Positions 19,469 through 28,462 of a DNA stretch of 36,887 bases are shown piece after piece. The stretch comes from an uncultured Polaribacter sp. (lineage in GTDB: Bacteria > Bacteroidota > Bacteroidia > Flavobacteriales > Flavobacteriaceae), in the NCBI GenBank assembly GCA_913020555.1, contig CAJWAC010000018.1, positions 1 to 36,887 on the forward strand. The letters are read 5' to 3'. Position 1 is the first letter of the stretch. Every line of letters starts with the position of its first letter. Under the pieces are notes generated by a model. It saw only the letters and a program-made list of their open reading frames with translations. It did no database searches and was not told the origin of the DNA. The position numbers were made by a program, and so were the translations under genes.

Positions 19469-19524
19469 AAATTCACTTTTATGTTTTCTTCTATCTGTAT
19501 CGAAGAAAACATAAGAGTGAATTT
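19469..19524 (+). terminator. Long hairpin after cassette 2
   Basis: The 23-base arms 19469-19491 (AAATTCACTTTTATGTTTTC..) and 19502-19524 (..GAAAACATAAGAGTGAATTT) pair with one mismatch, which is a G-U wobble in RNA, around a 10-base loop. It lies 10 bp past the end of the 2.8-kb duplication and 73 bp after the peptide stop. A transcription terminator or mRNA-stabilising structure is likely; T-rich sequence follows at 19534-19543. Confidence 0.7.
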
Positions 19525-19569
19525 AGTGTAAATAAAACTTTTTGACTAATTATTTTAATTGTTTAATAC

Positions 19570-19610
19570 CAGTTATCTAACCCCAAAGTATTTTAATCTA
19601 AAGAAAACAA
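19570..19610 (+). promoter_or_regulatory. Conserved element upstream of surface protein 3
   Basis: Partner of the element at 14060-14100 (31 of 41 positions match, including TCTAACC and TTAATCTA). It lies about 84 bp before the ATG at 19694, in sequence outside the recent duplication. Function as a promoter or leader is a guess from position. Confidence 0.4.
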
Positions 19611-19693
19611 TTTATCCAACTAATAGAATATGAGATATAATCAATTTTGAATTAACTGTAAGACTAAGCTATTCTCAGTAATTCATTTATTTT

Positions 19694-22600
19694 ATGAAAA
19701 TTTTAATATTATTTATATTTTTATTTACTCCATTCACTGTCAGTTCTCAATCTATTTTAATTACCATTGCTGAAACTCCTGGACAGCAATCAACTACAAT
19801 GACAGGGGTTGATGTATTTGATTTTGATGATTTAAATATTGGCCATCATACCAATATTGTTTGGGATGACATTGGTGTATTTGACGAACTTCTTATCCAT
19901 GAAGGATACTTTGGATTTGGGGCATATGATCCTTCCGATGGGTTGAATTCTCGCTTTAATTGGAACGGATGGCAGGGATACTCTGGTAATGATCCGCTTG
20001 TGTCTGCGACAACTTTGAATCTTAATGATAAAAGTGCTTATTTCGGAATATATTGGTCTGCAGGGGATGGCGATGATATTATACGTTTTTATGATGAAGA
20101 TGTACTAGTTGCTGAATTTAGTACCAGTACCATTATTCAAAGTGCTAGTTTGACATCAGAATATTATGGAGATCCTAATCATAGCAACCAATGGAACCCT
20201 TATTTAAATTATAACCATACTGAGCCTTATGTTTTTATTAATTTTTATGGTGATGAAAATTCAAAGTGGGATAAAATAGTCTTAACACAAACCCATGATT
20301 TGGGAAGCGGTTTTGAGACTGACAACATTAGTACAAGAGTTACTCCAGTTCATTCAAGCACTGATGATATATCTGCGGTTGGTAACGCTATAGCTGAAGT
20401 AACAGGAACAACTACAACAATAGTTTCTAATGAAACCATGACTTGGGATTTTGGCTCTTCAGGTAACCCTCAGTCAGCTAACCAGCAATCTGCCGAGATA
20501 ACGAGTACAATCACTGATACTGTTGGTTCAAGCTATGTTGTATCTGGTTCAGGTAGTTCTGCAAACACAAATTCCTGGAATGAAGGTGAAGTAGCCCGCT
20601 TTGCTATTGACATTGACGGGGTTACTAGATATCTAACTGTTGATGCAGAAGATTTAGGAGGACTAGCACCAAATGAAGATACTCTTATGGTAGTTCAAAC
20701 AGTGAATAGTCAAGGAATGGAAGATACCGGGACTTTGTCGATATATTTTAGACCCGAAACAGGAGCTAATGGTTTTAGTTCAAACATAACTTTAAACTTT
20801 TGGGAAGATGAAGCTGCATCCATTCCCTTAAGTCCAAATCTGTTATTAACTATATTAGATCTTGATCATAATCAGAAAGTTGAAATATCTAATGATTCCT
20901 ATAGTTCTTATTACACTTATACCAACACATCAAATCAGACAACTAGAATATCTACCAACATAAATGAAAGTTTTACTGAATTTCAAGGTCAGGGTAACTC
21001 AACTCATGATAACCCTCGTAATGCAGTATCTGTTAAAACAAACTCACAAAATATTCAATTGAAATTCAGTCATTCATCTGTATATCTTGCAATGATAGAA
21101 TTTCGTAGTCCATCTTCAGTATTAAGTGAGGATGCCAATCCAGATAGTGATGGTGATGGTATTGGCGATAGTACAGAGGGTACTATGGATTCGGATGGAG
21201 ACGGTGTTGCAGATTATTTGGATATTGATTCTGATAATGATGGTATTAAAGATGCTCTCGAAGGGATATCTGATATAGATTTTGATGGTAATCCTAACTA
21301 TTTAGACATCGATTCTGATAATGATGGGTGTTATGATGTTACTGAATCCGGAGGAATTGATGCAAATGGTGATGGTGTTTTAGACGGAACTGGGATTGAT
21401 AATTCTAATGGACAAGTTACAGGAGGTTCTGGAGGTTATAACGGCGTAACTGGAAATGAAATCATAGCACAAAAAGTAGAAATTACTACTGCCCCATCAA
21501 ATATAAGCGTCAGTGAAGATGCAACAGCTTCCTTTATGGTTTCTGCAACTTCATCCACAGCAACCTCTTACAACAGTGGAACTCCTGTTTATGGAAGTGT
21601 TGATAATGATAGCGCTAATATTACCTATCAATGGTATGAGGGAGATCCTGATAATGGTGGCCAAGCTATTATTGATCAAGGTATTTACGCTGGAGCAAAC
21701 ACAGCTGCTCTAGAAATTGAAATTGTAAGCAATTTAGATAATACAGATTATTATGTTGTTATTGGTAATGCGAACTCTTGTGTTAGCGATGTAGCCTCTG
21801 CAACGCTAACTGTTAACGCTGCTGCTCCAAACACAACAACATTAATTATTAGTCAATATATAGAATCAGATTCTGGAAATTCTCCAAATGGAATAGAAAT
21901 TTTTAATCCATCTACTGGTGCATTTAATTTTACAAATAACAACGTTTATGTAAATGTTGGTGGCCCGGGTAATTTTGTAAATGAATTGGTCATTAATTCT
22001 GGATCTTTAGCAGGTGGCGAGGTAATGGTTATCGGATCATCGGAATTAGGAGATTATTTAAATCAAAATGACTTATCTGATGTTACCTTTATTCAACATA
22101 ATTTCACCTTTGATGGAGATGATGCCATAATGTTATCGGATACTGCTACTTATGGTGGAACTATTATTGACATGTTTGGAGAAATAACTGCAACAGATCC
22201 CGGAGATGCTTGGTCTGGCAGTGGTGTAGAAACTAGAAACTGCAATTTAAGTATTAAAGATTACGATAATGACGATCAGTTTTTTAGCTCAGGAACTAAT
22301 TCAGGTTGGTCTGACCCAAGTTCTAGGTTTGTACAAACAAATGCTAATCCGTCTGGTGCAAGAGGTCTTGAAGGGTGTGGAGAAGCACCGGTTAGAAACA
22401 GGTGGATTGGAAACCAAAATGATGATTTTCATGACGGCAACAACTGGAGAGATAATAGAAGAAACCTGTATTGTGATAACCTAGTTATTCCTAATTCAGG
22501 AGTTACAGATTATCCAATTTCATATAGTCCGGTAGTTGTAAGATCAATAAAGTTAGAGTCTGGTGCGCAATTTAAACCGAATGCGAGTTGTTCTGCAAAA

Positions 22601-23875
22601 ATAAAATACGAAAGTGAATTTTCTACCACAAATTGGTATTTGATTGGCTCTCCTCTTTCTGGTAACACCTTTGATGATGACTTTATTAGCACTAATAATG
22701 TTCCAACTGCAGGAACTGATAGAGCTTTTGCAAAATATGATACGCCAAATGACAGTTGGGATTATTTGCAAATTGGAGCATCTTTTCCGTCTGAACCAGG
22801 TGTAGGGTATTCTATAAAAAGAGATGTAACGGATGGACCACTTACATTTAGAGGATCATTAATTACAGACGATGTTATATGTGCTGTTCAAAAAACAGGA
22901 TGTGGGTATAATCTTATTTCCAATCCTTTCACATCCAATATTAGCTCTAAACAGCTTTTACAACAAAATAGTTCAAATTTAATGATGCAAGCGGTTTGGC
23001 TTTGGAATCAAGAAGAAGATAACTACGAAGTTTATGTGGCCGCAGACGATTTTATAATTGCGCCTACTCAAGGGTTTTTGGTAAAAGCAAAAAACAATGC
23101 AGATATCACCATCAGTAAAGATATTAGATGTACAGACTGTTCTGGAACATTTCAGAAAACTGCAAAATCTGAAATTCACTTAAAAATGACTGATGGTAAT
23201 AAAAATAGAATCGCAAAAATCTATTACAATCAAGAGGCTACAATTGGTTTTGATAATGGTTTAGATGGTAGAACATATCACGGAAATGCCAATCCTTTAG
23301 ATATATACACGCATTTATTAGAAAACTCATCTATTGGAGGATTAAGTACGGATGCTATGAAGTTTCAAGTACAATCTTTACCAAATTCAGAGTATGAAGA
23401 AATGGTAATCCCTATTGGTATTACTGCAGGAACTGGTAAACAAATTTCTATAAATGCAGAAATTAATAATCTACCAACAAATATTAGAGTTTATTTAGAA
23501 GATAGAGAGAACAATACTTTTACAGACCTAGGCTTAGAAAGTTTCAACACCACTATAAGTAATGCTTTAAATGGTTTTGGACGTTTCTACTTGCACACTA
23601 CAACTGAAAGTGCATTGAGCACTGATGATATTATCGTAGTAAACCCAGAAAATATAAATATTTACACAACTCCAGATAATATTCTGACCATTACAGGTCT
23701 CAATGAAAACGCTGCTATAAAATTATATTCTATTCAAGGAAAACAAGTTTTAAATACCAACATAGAATCTACAGGATATAGCACAGTGGTTTTACCTAAA
23801 CTATCCAAAGGAATTTACATTGTAAGTTTAGATAATAAAACCAAACATATTTCTAAAAAAGTAATCATCAACTAG
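19694..23875 (+). CDS. Large T9SS type A surface protein with a different N-terminal head (surface protein 3)
   Basis: 1393 residues with a clear signal peptide ([19 protein letters not shown]). The head (20-550) is unrelated to that of surface protein 2. Residues ~110-220 ([47 protein letters not shown]) resemble, from memory, the Npun_F0296-type surface domain seen in exosortase-dependent proteins of other phyla. Then come a DUF11/choice-of-anchor-like beta region and TSP3 repeats (~475-560). Residues 551-1393 are the shared tail (Ig-like, lamin-tail-like, T9SS sorting domain), identical to residues 802-1644 of surface protein 2 apart from I/V. It is a mosaic: one conserved secretion and stalk module with a swapped head. 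A peptide gene follows 33 bp downstream. Confidence 0.9.
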   Translation: MKILILFIFLFTPFTVSSQSILITIAETPGQQSTTMTGVDVFDFDDLNIGHHTNIVWDDIGVFDELLIHEGYFGFGAYDPSDGLNSRFNWNGWQGYSGNDPLVSATTLNLNDKSAYFGIYWSAGDGDDIIRFYDEDVLVAEFSTSTIIQSASLTSEYYGDPNHSNQWNPYLNYNHTEPYVFINFYGDENSKWDKIVLTQTHDLGSGFETDNISTRVTPVHSSTDDISAVGNAIAEVTGTTTTIVSNETMTWDFGSSGNPQSANQQSAEITSTITDTVGSSYVVSGSGSSANTNSWNEGEVARFAIDIDGVTRYLTVDAEDLGGLAPNEDTLMVVQTVNSQGMEDTGTLSIYFRPETGANGFSSNITLNFWEDEAASIPLSPNLLLTILDLDHNQKVEISNDSYSSYYTYTNTSNQTTRISTNINESFTEFQGQGNSTHDNPRNAVSVKTNSQNIQLKFSHSSVYLAMIEFRSPSSVLSEDANPDSDGDGIGDSTEGTMDSDGDGVADYLDIDSDNDGIKDALEGISDIDFDGNPNYLDIDSDNDGCYDVTESGGIDANGDGVLDGTGIDNSNGQVTGGSGGYNGVTGNEIIAQKVEITTAPSNISVSEDATASFMVSATSSTATSYNSGTPVYGSVDNDSANITYQWYEGDPDNGGQAIIDQGIYAGANTAALEIEIVSNLDNTDYYVVIGNANSCVSDVASATLTVNAAAPNTTTLIISQYIESDSGNSPNGIEIFNPSTGAFNFTNNNVYVNVGGPGNFVNELVINSGSLAGGEVMVIGSSELGDYLNQNDLSDVTFIQHNFTFDGDDAIMLSDTATYGGTIIDMFGEITATDPGDAWSGSGVETRNCNLSIKDYDNDDQFFSSGTNSGWSDPSSRFVQTNANPSGARGLEGCGEAPVRNRWIGNQNDDFHDGNNWRDNRRNLYCDNLVIPNSGVTDYPISYSPVVVRSIKLESGAQFKPNASCSAKIKYESEFSTTNWYLIGSPLSGNTFDDDFISTNNVPTAGTDRAFAKYDTPNDSWDYLQIGASFPSEPGVGYSIKRDVTDGPLTFRGSLITDDVICAVQKTGCGYNLISNPFTSNISSKQLLQQNSSNLMMQAVWLWNQEEDNYEVYVAADDFIIAPTQGFLVKAKNNADITISKDIRCTDCSGTFQKTAKSEIHLKMTDGNKNRIAKIYYNQEATIGFDNGLDGRTYHGNANPLDIYTHLLENSSIGGLSTDAMKFQVQSLPNSEYEEMVIPIGITAGTGKQISINAEINNLPTNIRVYLEDRENNTFTDLGLESFNTTISNALNGFGRFYLHTTTESALSTDDIIVVNPENINIYTTPDNILTITGLNENAAIKLYSIQGKQVLNTNIESTGYSTVVLPKLSKGIYIVSLDNKTKHISKKVIIN

Positions 23876-24154
23876 AAAAATTAGTAGCACTAATAAGAAG
23901 AAAACATTATGACAAAATATTCAGATCAAACCCCAGAAAGCATCACAAGAAAAGAAGCTCTAAAAAAATTAGGGAAGTATGGAAAATATGCTGCTCTTTC
24001 AGCACTTGGTACTTACATGATTTTAAGTCCTAAAAAAGCACAAGCCTTTAGCGGTGGCCCTGCAAATCCAGGTGACGCTTGGGGAGGATAAAAATTAATT
24101 ATATTATTTTTTCTAAAAATGATTAACTCTTTTAGATAATTCATTTATAAATGA
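21344..24154 (+). repeat. 2811-bp direct duplication, right copy
   Basis: Second copy of 16649-19459 (offset 4695). It begins inside the TSP3 codons [11 protein letters not shown] and ends 63 bp after the peptide gene stop, where the two copies diverge immediately into different hairpins. Recombination between the copies would delete 4695 bp and leave one surface protein with the head of protein 2. Confidence 0.95.
23909..24091 (+). CDS. Small leader-like peptide, copy 3 of the family
   Basis: 60 residues, identical at the DNA level to the peptide gene at 19214 because it lies within the duplicated 2811 bp. It has the same conserved block (ITRKEALKK ... SPKKAQA) and tail (FSGGPANPGDAWGG). 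It lies 33 bp after surface protein 3 and 153 bp before the NTP_transf_5-type gene, the closest of the three to a candidate modifying enzyme. The same reservations apply as for the other copies: conservation supports a real gene, but the function is not shown. Confidence 0.85.
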   Translation: MTKYSDQTPESITRKEALKKLGKYGKYAALSALGTYMILSPKKAQAFSGGPANPGDAWGG

Positions 24155-24155
24155 G

Positions 24156-24200
24156 TAAATTTGAGTAGATGTCTTTGCTAAAGTCATGTACTCAAATTTA
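24156..24200 (+). terminator. Composite hairpin after cassette 3
   Basis: TAAATTTGAGTA (24156-24167) pairs perfectly with TACTCAAATTTA (24189-24200). Inside, ATG/CAT and CTTT/AAAG extend the stem to a GCT loop with two single-base mismatches. It starts 2 bp beyond the duplication and 65 bp after the peptide stop. It may end the cassette transcript or lower read-through into the nucleotidyltransferase-like gene. There is no strong T run. Confidence 0.6.
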
Positions 24201-24244
24201 ATTATTAGAATAAGTTATTGAAATCTTCCCATACTTCTTCATCT

Positions 24245-25300
24245 ATGGATTACAGAGAAACGTTATTCTTTGTTGCCAAATGTTTAACTCTAAACTCTGA
24301 AAAACTTAATCTAGAAATTGTTAGAAATGAGATAGCATCTGAAAATATAGATTGGGATGCTGTTGTAAAACTAAGCACAAATCACTTTGTATTCTCTGCT
24401 TTATATTGTAATCTTAAAAAAAGCAATTTAATACATTTCTTGCCTAAAGATTTAATTGGTTTTATGCAGGATGTTACAAAATTGAACAGAGATAGAAATC
24501 TAGAAATTTTAGAGCAAGTAAGGGAATTAAACGAATTATTATTGCAAAATAACATTACTCCAGTTTTTTTAAAAGGAGTTGGATATCTTTTGCAAGATAC
24601 CTACAGCGATATTGCAGAAAGAATGATTGCAGACATTGATTTTATAGTTTCAAAAAAGGATTATGCCAAAGCCATTTTAGTTATTAAAAATTCAGGTTAT
24701 TCTAAAGTACATCAAAACAAAATTCATTCTCCCTCATTTAAACATTATCCAAGACTGCAAAAAAAGGGTTGTATTGCCGCTGTAGAAATTCATAAAGAAT
24801 TACTTATTGAAAAATTTTCAGACGAATTTAATTATGATATTATTCATCATAATATTCTAAATATAAATGGTTTTAAAGTTTTAAGTTATGCAGACCAATT
24901 AACTTTATCTATTCTTGGAAACCAAATTAATGACGATGGTTTCTACTTTAAAAATCTCACCTTAAAATCTGCATATGATGTATATCTGATGTCTAAGAAA
25001 ACAAATGCTAAAAATGCTTTGCAGAAATTCGATAAATTAAAATATCCATTAAATTCTTTTTTAGCTAGTTGTTATCAAGCATTCAACAACATTAACTCAT
25101 TGACTTATGAATCCTCAAAAAACATCGACAAATATTTGAAGTATTTTAACCTCTATTTGGTAGATCATAAAAAAAGAAAAAAAGACTTTAAGAGAATAGA
25201 AATGAAGTTATCTCTAATAAGAAAAAAAGACTTGATGATGAAAATGATATTTGACAAAGAGTATCGAATTTGGTTTTTGCAAAACCTTAAAAATAAATAA
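24245..25300 (+). CDS. Nucleotidyltransferase-family protein (NTP_transf_5 type)
   Basis: 351 residues from the ATG at 24245; an in-frame TTG at 24218 would add nine residues with no support. The motif TPVFLKGVGYLLQ (105-117) followed by RMIADIDFIV (126-135), with acidic D130 and D132, is the signature of the uncharacterised nucleotidyltransferase family that recurs in lasso-peptide and exosortase/HPr-rel-A loci. Such proteins could transfer a nucleotide or phosphate groups to a peptide or sugar; no reaction is established for this branch. It has no signal peptide and is cytoplasmic. It stands directly after the third surface protein-peptide cassette, separated by a hairpin. With the PqqD/HPr-kinase-like protein at 4187 it makes up the likely enzymatic part of the peptide system. 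Convergent with the M28 peptidase gene. Confidence 0.8.
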   Translation: MDYRETLFFVAKCLTLNSEKLNLEIVRNEIASENIDWDAVVKLSTNHFVFSALYCNLKKSNLIHFLPKDLIGFMQDVTKLNRDRNLEILEQVRELNELLLQNNITPVFLKGVGYLLQDTYSDIAERMIADIDFIVSKKDYAKAILVIKNSGYSKVHQNKIHSPSFKHYPRLQKKGCIAAVEIHKELLIEKFSDEFNYDIIHHNILNINGFKVLSYADQLTLSILGNQINDDGFYFKNLTLKSAYDVYLMSKKTNAKNALQKFDKLKYPLNSFLASCYQAFNNINSLTYESSKNIDKYLKYFNLYLVDHKKRKKDFKRIEMKLSLIRKKDLMMKMIFDKEYRIWFLQNLKNK

Positions 25301-25401
25301 TTAAGAAATCAATTCGTTAACATATTTTGATGAGTTCATTTTCAAAAAACACAAAAGCTTTTATCGTTAGCAACAGAATCAAAAAATTTATTTTTTAGAG
25401 A

Positions 25402-25424
25402 AAAACTAAATAGCAAGCTATTTT
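25402..25424 (-). terminator. Terminator between convergent genes (serves the M28 peptidase)
   Basis: On the minus strand AAATAG pairs with CTATTT around a CTTG loop (25408-25423), followed by AGTTTTT. An outer TTAGAG/CTCTAA pair (25395-25400 and 25432-25437) encloses it. It lies 17 bp past the M28 stop and could also serve the convergent nucleotidyltransferase-like gene. Confidence 0.6.
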
Positions 25425-25440
25425 CTAAAACCTCTAAATA

Positions 25441-26484
25441 TTAGTTTTTGGTTTCTTTAATGACAACTCTGGTTGGCGTATCAATACCATCAATAATACT
25501 TTTTGTTCCTTTTGCAACTGCTTGAATAGTTTGTGTAATCACAGTCATATTCAAAGTTTCAGCATGATCCGAAACTTGATGATAATCTTTATCCACGTCA
25601 ATTGCTGTGGTAGAAAATGTATGAGAAGGTACTCCTAAACGAGCTAAAGATGCATTGTCTGATCTAAAAAATAAATTGAATTTTTTATACGGATCAGGAA
25701 ATAACTGATAGCCTGAACCTTCTAAATTCTTTTGTACAATTTTACCGAAATCCGAACGTTCAAAACCAGTTAACCAAGCTGTATTTGGACCAGAACTTGG
25801 AGTTTTACCAATCATTTCTAAATTAATGCCTGCTACAAACTTACTAGCATCAATGCCCTTGCCAAAATAAGTAGAACCAATTAAGCCCATTTCCTCAGCT
25901 GTAAAAGCAGCAAATACAATAGATCTTTCATTGCCTACTTTCTTAAAATATTCTGCTAAGGTTAAAACTCCTGTTACTCCAGAAGCGTCATCATTTGCAC
26001 CATTATAAATAAGATCTCCACTCCCACTCTTTTTCATTCCTAAATGATCGTAATGTGCAGATATGACAATATATTCATCTTTTTTGCTGCTCCCTTCTAA
26101 AACTCCTATAATATTTGAACTGGTAATCTCCTCTTTACTTCCTCTTGGTGTAAAGTTAAAGGTTTGTCTATAGGAATCTAATCCATCAAAAGTAGATAAT
26201 CCTATTTTTTGGAACTCATTTTCAATATATTTTGCGGCCTTTTCTATACCTTCTGTTCCTGATTTTCTTCCTTGCATGTCATCAGATGCCAATGTATACA
26301 GGTGTTTTCTAACCATAGTAGAATCAATAAAAAATGAAGTTACTTCTACTTTTTTAGAAGTTGCTCCTTCAACTGATGTTGCAGCTACAATACTTTTAAC
26401 ATCTTTATCTTTTGACGCTTTTTTACAACTAATGAGTGCAAACAATCCTACAAATACTAATATTTTAAAAAAATTCATCATCAT
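25441..26484 (-). CDS. M28-family zinc peptidase, lipoprotein
   Basis: 347 residues. A lipoprotein signal ends ALISC (Cys20) followed by KK, so it is membrane-anchored, probably in the periplasm or on the outer membrane. The M28 aminopeptidase domain shows its zinc and catalytic residues in order: SAHYDHLG (H144, D146), GANDDASG (bridging Asp ~165), TAEEMGLIG (Glu pair 197-198), NLEMIG, and a late His in DKDYHQVSDH. All needed residues are present, so it should be active, releasing N-terminal residues from peptides for nutrition. A TTG-free Bacteroidota promoter is not obvious in the 99-bp gap shared with divergent kdsA. Starts MMMN; any of the first three Met codons is possible. Confidence 0.88.
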   Translation of the reverse strand: MMMNFFKILVFVGLFALISCKKASKDKDVKSIVAATSVEGATSKKVEVTSFFIDSTMVRKHLYTLASDDMQGRKSGTEGIEKAAKYIENEFQKIGLSTFDGLDSYRQTFNFTPRGSKEEITSSNIIGVLEGSSKKDEYIVISAHYDHLGMKKSGSGDLIYNGANDDASGVTGVLTLAEYFKKVGNERSIVFAAFTAEEMGLIGSTYFGKGIDASKFVAGINLEMIGKTPSSGPNTAWLTGFERSDFGKIVQKNLEGSGYQLFPDPYKKFNLFFRSDNASLARLGVPSHTFSTTAIDVDKDYHQVSDHAETLNMTVITQTIQAVAKGTKSIIDGIDTPTRVVIKETKN

Positions 26485-26560
26485 ATTTCTGATATTTAAA
26501 GTATAAATATAACCAATTTTACCCTTAAAAATTCTAAAATATAAACCATCAATTTTTATG

Positions 26561-26568
26561 TATTTTTG
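26561..26568 (+). promoter_or_regulatory. Likely -7 promoter box of kdsA
   Basis: TATTTTTG fits the Bacteroidota -7 consensus TAnnTTTG and lies 15 bp before the kdsA ATG. I see no good -33 TTG at the usual spacing, so confidence is moderate. Confidence 0.45.
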
Positions 26569-26583
26569 TTCAAAATTTAATTT

Positions 26584-27402
26584 ATGATTTTATCCGAAAT
26601 TCCAAATATAAAACACACTAATTCTAATAATTTCTTTTTGCTTTGTGGTCCATGTGCCATAGAAGGTGAAGATATGGCATTACGTATTGCTGAAAAAGTA
26701 ATTACAATTACAGATAAATTAAACATACCTTATATTTTTAAAGGAAGTTTTAAAAAAGCGAATAGAAGTAGAATTGATAGTTTTACAGGAATTGGAGACG
26801 AAAAAGCATTAAAAATTTTACGTAAAGTTTCAGAAACTTTTAAAGTACCTACAGTTACTGATATTCACGAAGTTTCTGACGCCTCAAAAGCCGCTGAATA
26901 TGTAGATGTTTTACAAATTCCTGCTTTCTTAGTACGTCAAACAGACTTGGTAGTTGCTGCTGCAAAAACAGGTAAGGTTGTCAACTTAAAAAAAGGTCAA
27001 TTTATGAGTCCTGCTGCAATGAAACACGCTGTTCAAAAAGTAAAAGATGCTGGTTCTGATAAAGCTTGGATTACAGATAGAGGCACAATGTTTGGGTATC
27101 AAGACATGATTGTAGATTTTAGAGGAATTCCAGAAATGCGCGAATTTGCACCCACCATTTTGGATGTTACACACTCTTTACAACAACCTAATCAAACTGT
27201 GGGAGTTACCGGTGGAAGACCAGAAATGATTGAAACTATTGCTAGAGCTGGAGTTGTTAATAATGTGGACGGATTATTTATAGAAACTCATTTTGACCCA
27301 GCAAATGCAAAATCTGATGGCGCAAATATGTTGCACCTAGATAATTTAGAACAACTACTCAGTAATTTAGTCGCGATTCGTAAAACTATTCATAATTTAT
27401 AA
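26584..27402 (+). CDS. kdsA: 3-deoxy-8-phosphooctulonate (KDO-8-P) synthase
   Basis: 272 residues, the usual length. It condenses phosphoenolpyruvate with arabinose-5-phosphate to KDO-8-phosphate for lipid A-core synthesis in the cytoplasm. The signature runs throughout: LLCGPCAIEGED (20-30), FKGSFKKANRSR, TDIHEVSDA, LQIPAFLVRQTDL, NLKKGQFMSP, DRGTMFGYQDMIVDFRG, DVTHSLQQP and ETHFDPANAKSDG. Cys24 in GPCAIE is the residue that marks the metal-dependent class; metal-independent enzymes such as that of E. coli have Asn there. It stands alone between a divergent peptidase and a transglutaminase-fold gene 79 bp downstream. Confidence 0.95.
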   Translation: MILSEIPNIKHTNSNNFFLLCGPCAIEGEDMALRIAEKVITITDKLNIPYIFKGSFKKANRSRIDSFTGIGDEKALKILRKVSETFKVPTVTDIHEVSDASKAAEYVDVLQIPAFLVRQTDLVVAAAKTGKVVNLKKGQFMSPAAMKHAVQKVKDAGSDKAWITDRGTMFGYQDMIVDFRGIPEMREFAPTILDVTHSLQQPNQTVGVTGGRPEMIETIARAGVVNNVDGLFIETHFDPANAKSDGANMLHLDNLEQLLSNLVAIRKTIHNL

Positions 27403-27481
27403 GAGATTATTTACTGTTATAAATCATAAAGATTGTAACAGAAAATTCAATATGCAATTTTTCAGCTTGCTAAAACTATAG

Positions 27482-28444
27482 ATGAGAACACATATCTCTA
27501 TTTTATTTTTATTAATTCCAATTGCATTTTATTCACAAAATTTTGATGATGTAGATGCTAAGGTTTTAGTTTATCCCAGATACTCTAAAGTTGAAGAATT
27601 GGCTAAAAAAATTGAAAAAGATTTTTCTACGGATGCAAATAAAGTTCGGGCAGGCTTTTTTTGGTTGGCAAAGAATATACGTTATAATCTAAAAGAATTT
27701 TACAACCCAAAACAACGTTATTATAGTTTTGAGTATTCTTCAATAACAGAAAAGGAACAAAAATTACAAGGACTAAAAGATAAATTGATTGCGGCTACTT
27801 TTAGAAATAAAACAGGTGTTTGCGAAGAGTATGCACAATCGTTAAAAAAGATCTGTGATTTATTAGGTATTGAAGCTGCAGTTATAAAAGGCTATGTAAG
27901 AAATAATGTTAAAGAGATTGGCATAATTGCTAATACAACCAACCATGCTTGGAATGCAGTTAAAATAGATGGTCAATGGAATATTCTAGATGCAACTTGG
28001 GGTGCTGGATTTGAGAGAAATGGCAGATGGATTCGTGAATTCAATGATTATTTTTTTAATATGCCTAGAGAAAATATCTTTAAAACTCATTATCCAGAAG
28101 ACTCCATTTGGGTTTTACGTTTTGGTAGAATGAGTCTAGAAACATTTTTTAATCAACCTATATACAAGAATGCTTTATTAAAATCAAAGAGTGAACTTAT
28201 GACGCCTACATCTGGCATCATTGAAGTAGTTTCATCAAAAGATATTATTTTAAAATTTAAAAATTTAGATTCATCTGCATTAATTTCTTATAGATTTAAA
28301 GGAGAAAAGTATGCTAAAAAAACAATAAATTCAAAAGAGAAAAATATCAGTACAGTGCTTATTAAAAACCCAAAAAGAAACTCTGAACTAACCGTTTTTA
28401 TTAACAATAGCGATGCTTTACATTTTAAAGTAATTCAGAGATAG
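27482..28444 (+). CDS. Secreted transglutaminase-fold protein
   Basis: 320 residues with a signal peptide (1-19, ending FYSQ). A transglutaminase-like core at ~50-180 has an intact Cys-His-Asp triad: GVCEEYA (C114), NHAWNAV (H155) and LDATWGAG (D170). This resembles the animal peptide:N-glycanase/transglutaminase-like group that often acts as cysteine proteases in bacteria. Residues ~200-320 are a beta-rich C-terminal region of unknown role. It acts outside the cytoplasm; the substrate is unknown. It follows kdsA by 79 bp, possibly co-transcribed. It is not the lasso-peptide B protein: it is secreted, longer and 3 kb away from the peptide genes. Confidence 0.85.
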   Translation: MRTHISILFLLIPIAFYSQNFDDVDAKVLVYPRYSKVEELAKKIEKDFSTDANKVRAGFFWLAKNIRYNLKEFYNPKQRYYSFEYSSITEKEQKLQGLKDKLIAATFRNKTGVCEEYAQSLKKICDLLGIEAAVIKGYVRNNVKEIGIIANTTNHAWNAVKIDGQWNILDATWGAGFERNGRWIREFNDYFFNMPRENIFKTHYPEDSIWVLRFGRMSLETFFNQPIYKNALLKSKSELMTPTSGIIEVVSSKDIILKFKNLDSSALISYRFKGEKYAKKTINSKEKNISTVLIKNPKRNSELTVFINNSDALHFKVIQR

Positions 28445-28462
28445 CTTATACGTTTTTTCTAC

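Noticed and set aside
27482..28444. Transglutaminase-fold protein as a lasso-peptide B-type leader protease
   Set aside because: It has a signal peptide and 320 residues, is separated from the peptides by kdsA and the M28 gene, and no asparagine-synthetase-like cyclase is in the window.
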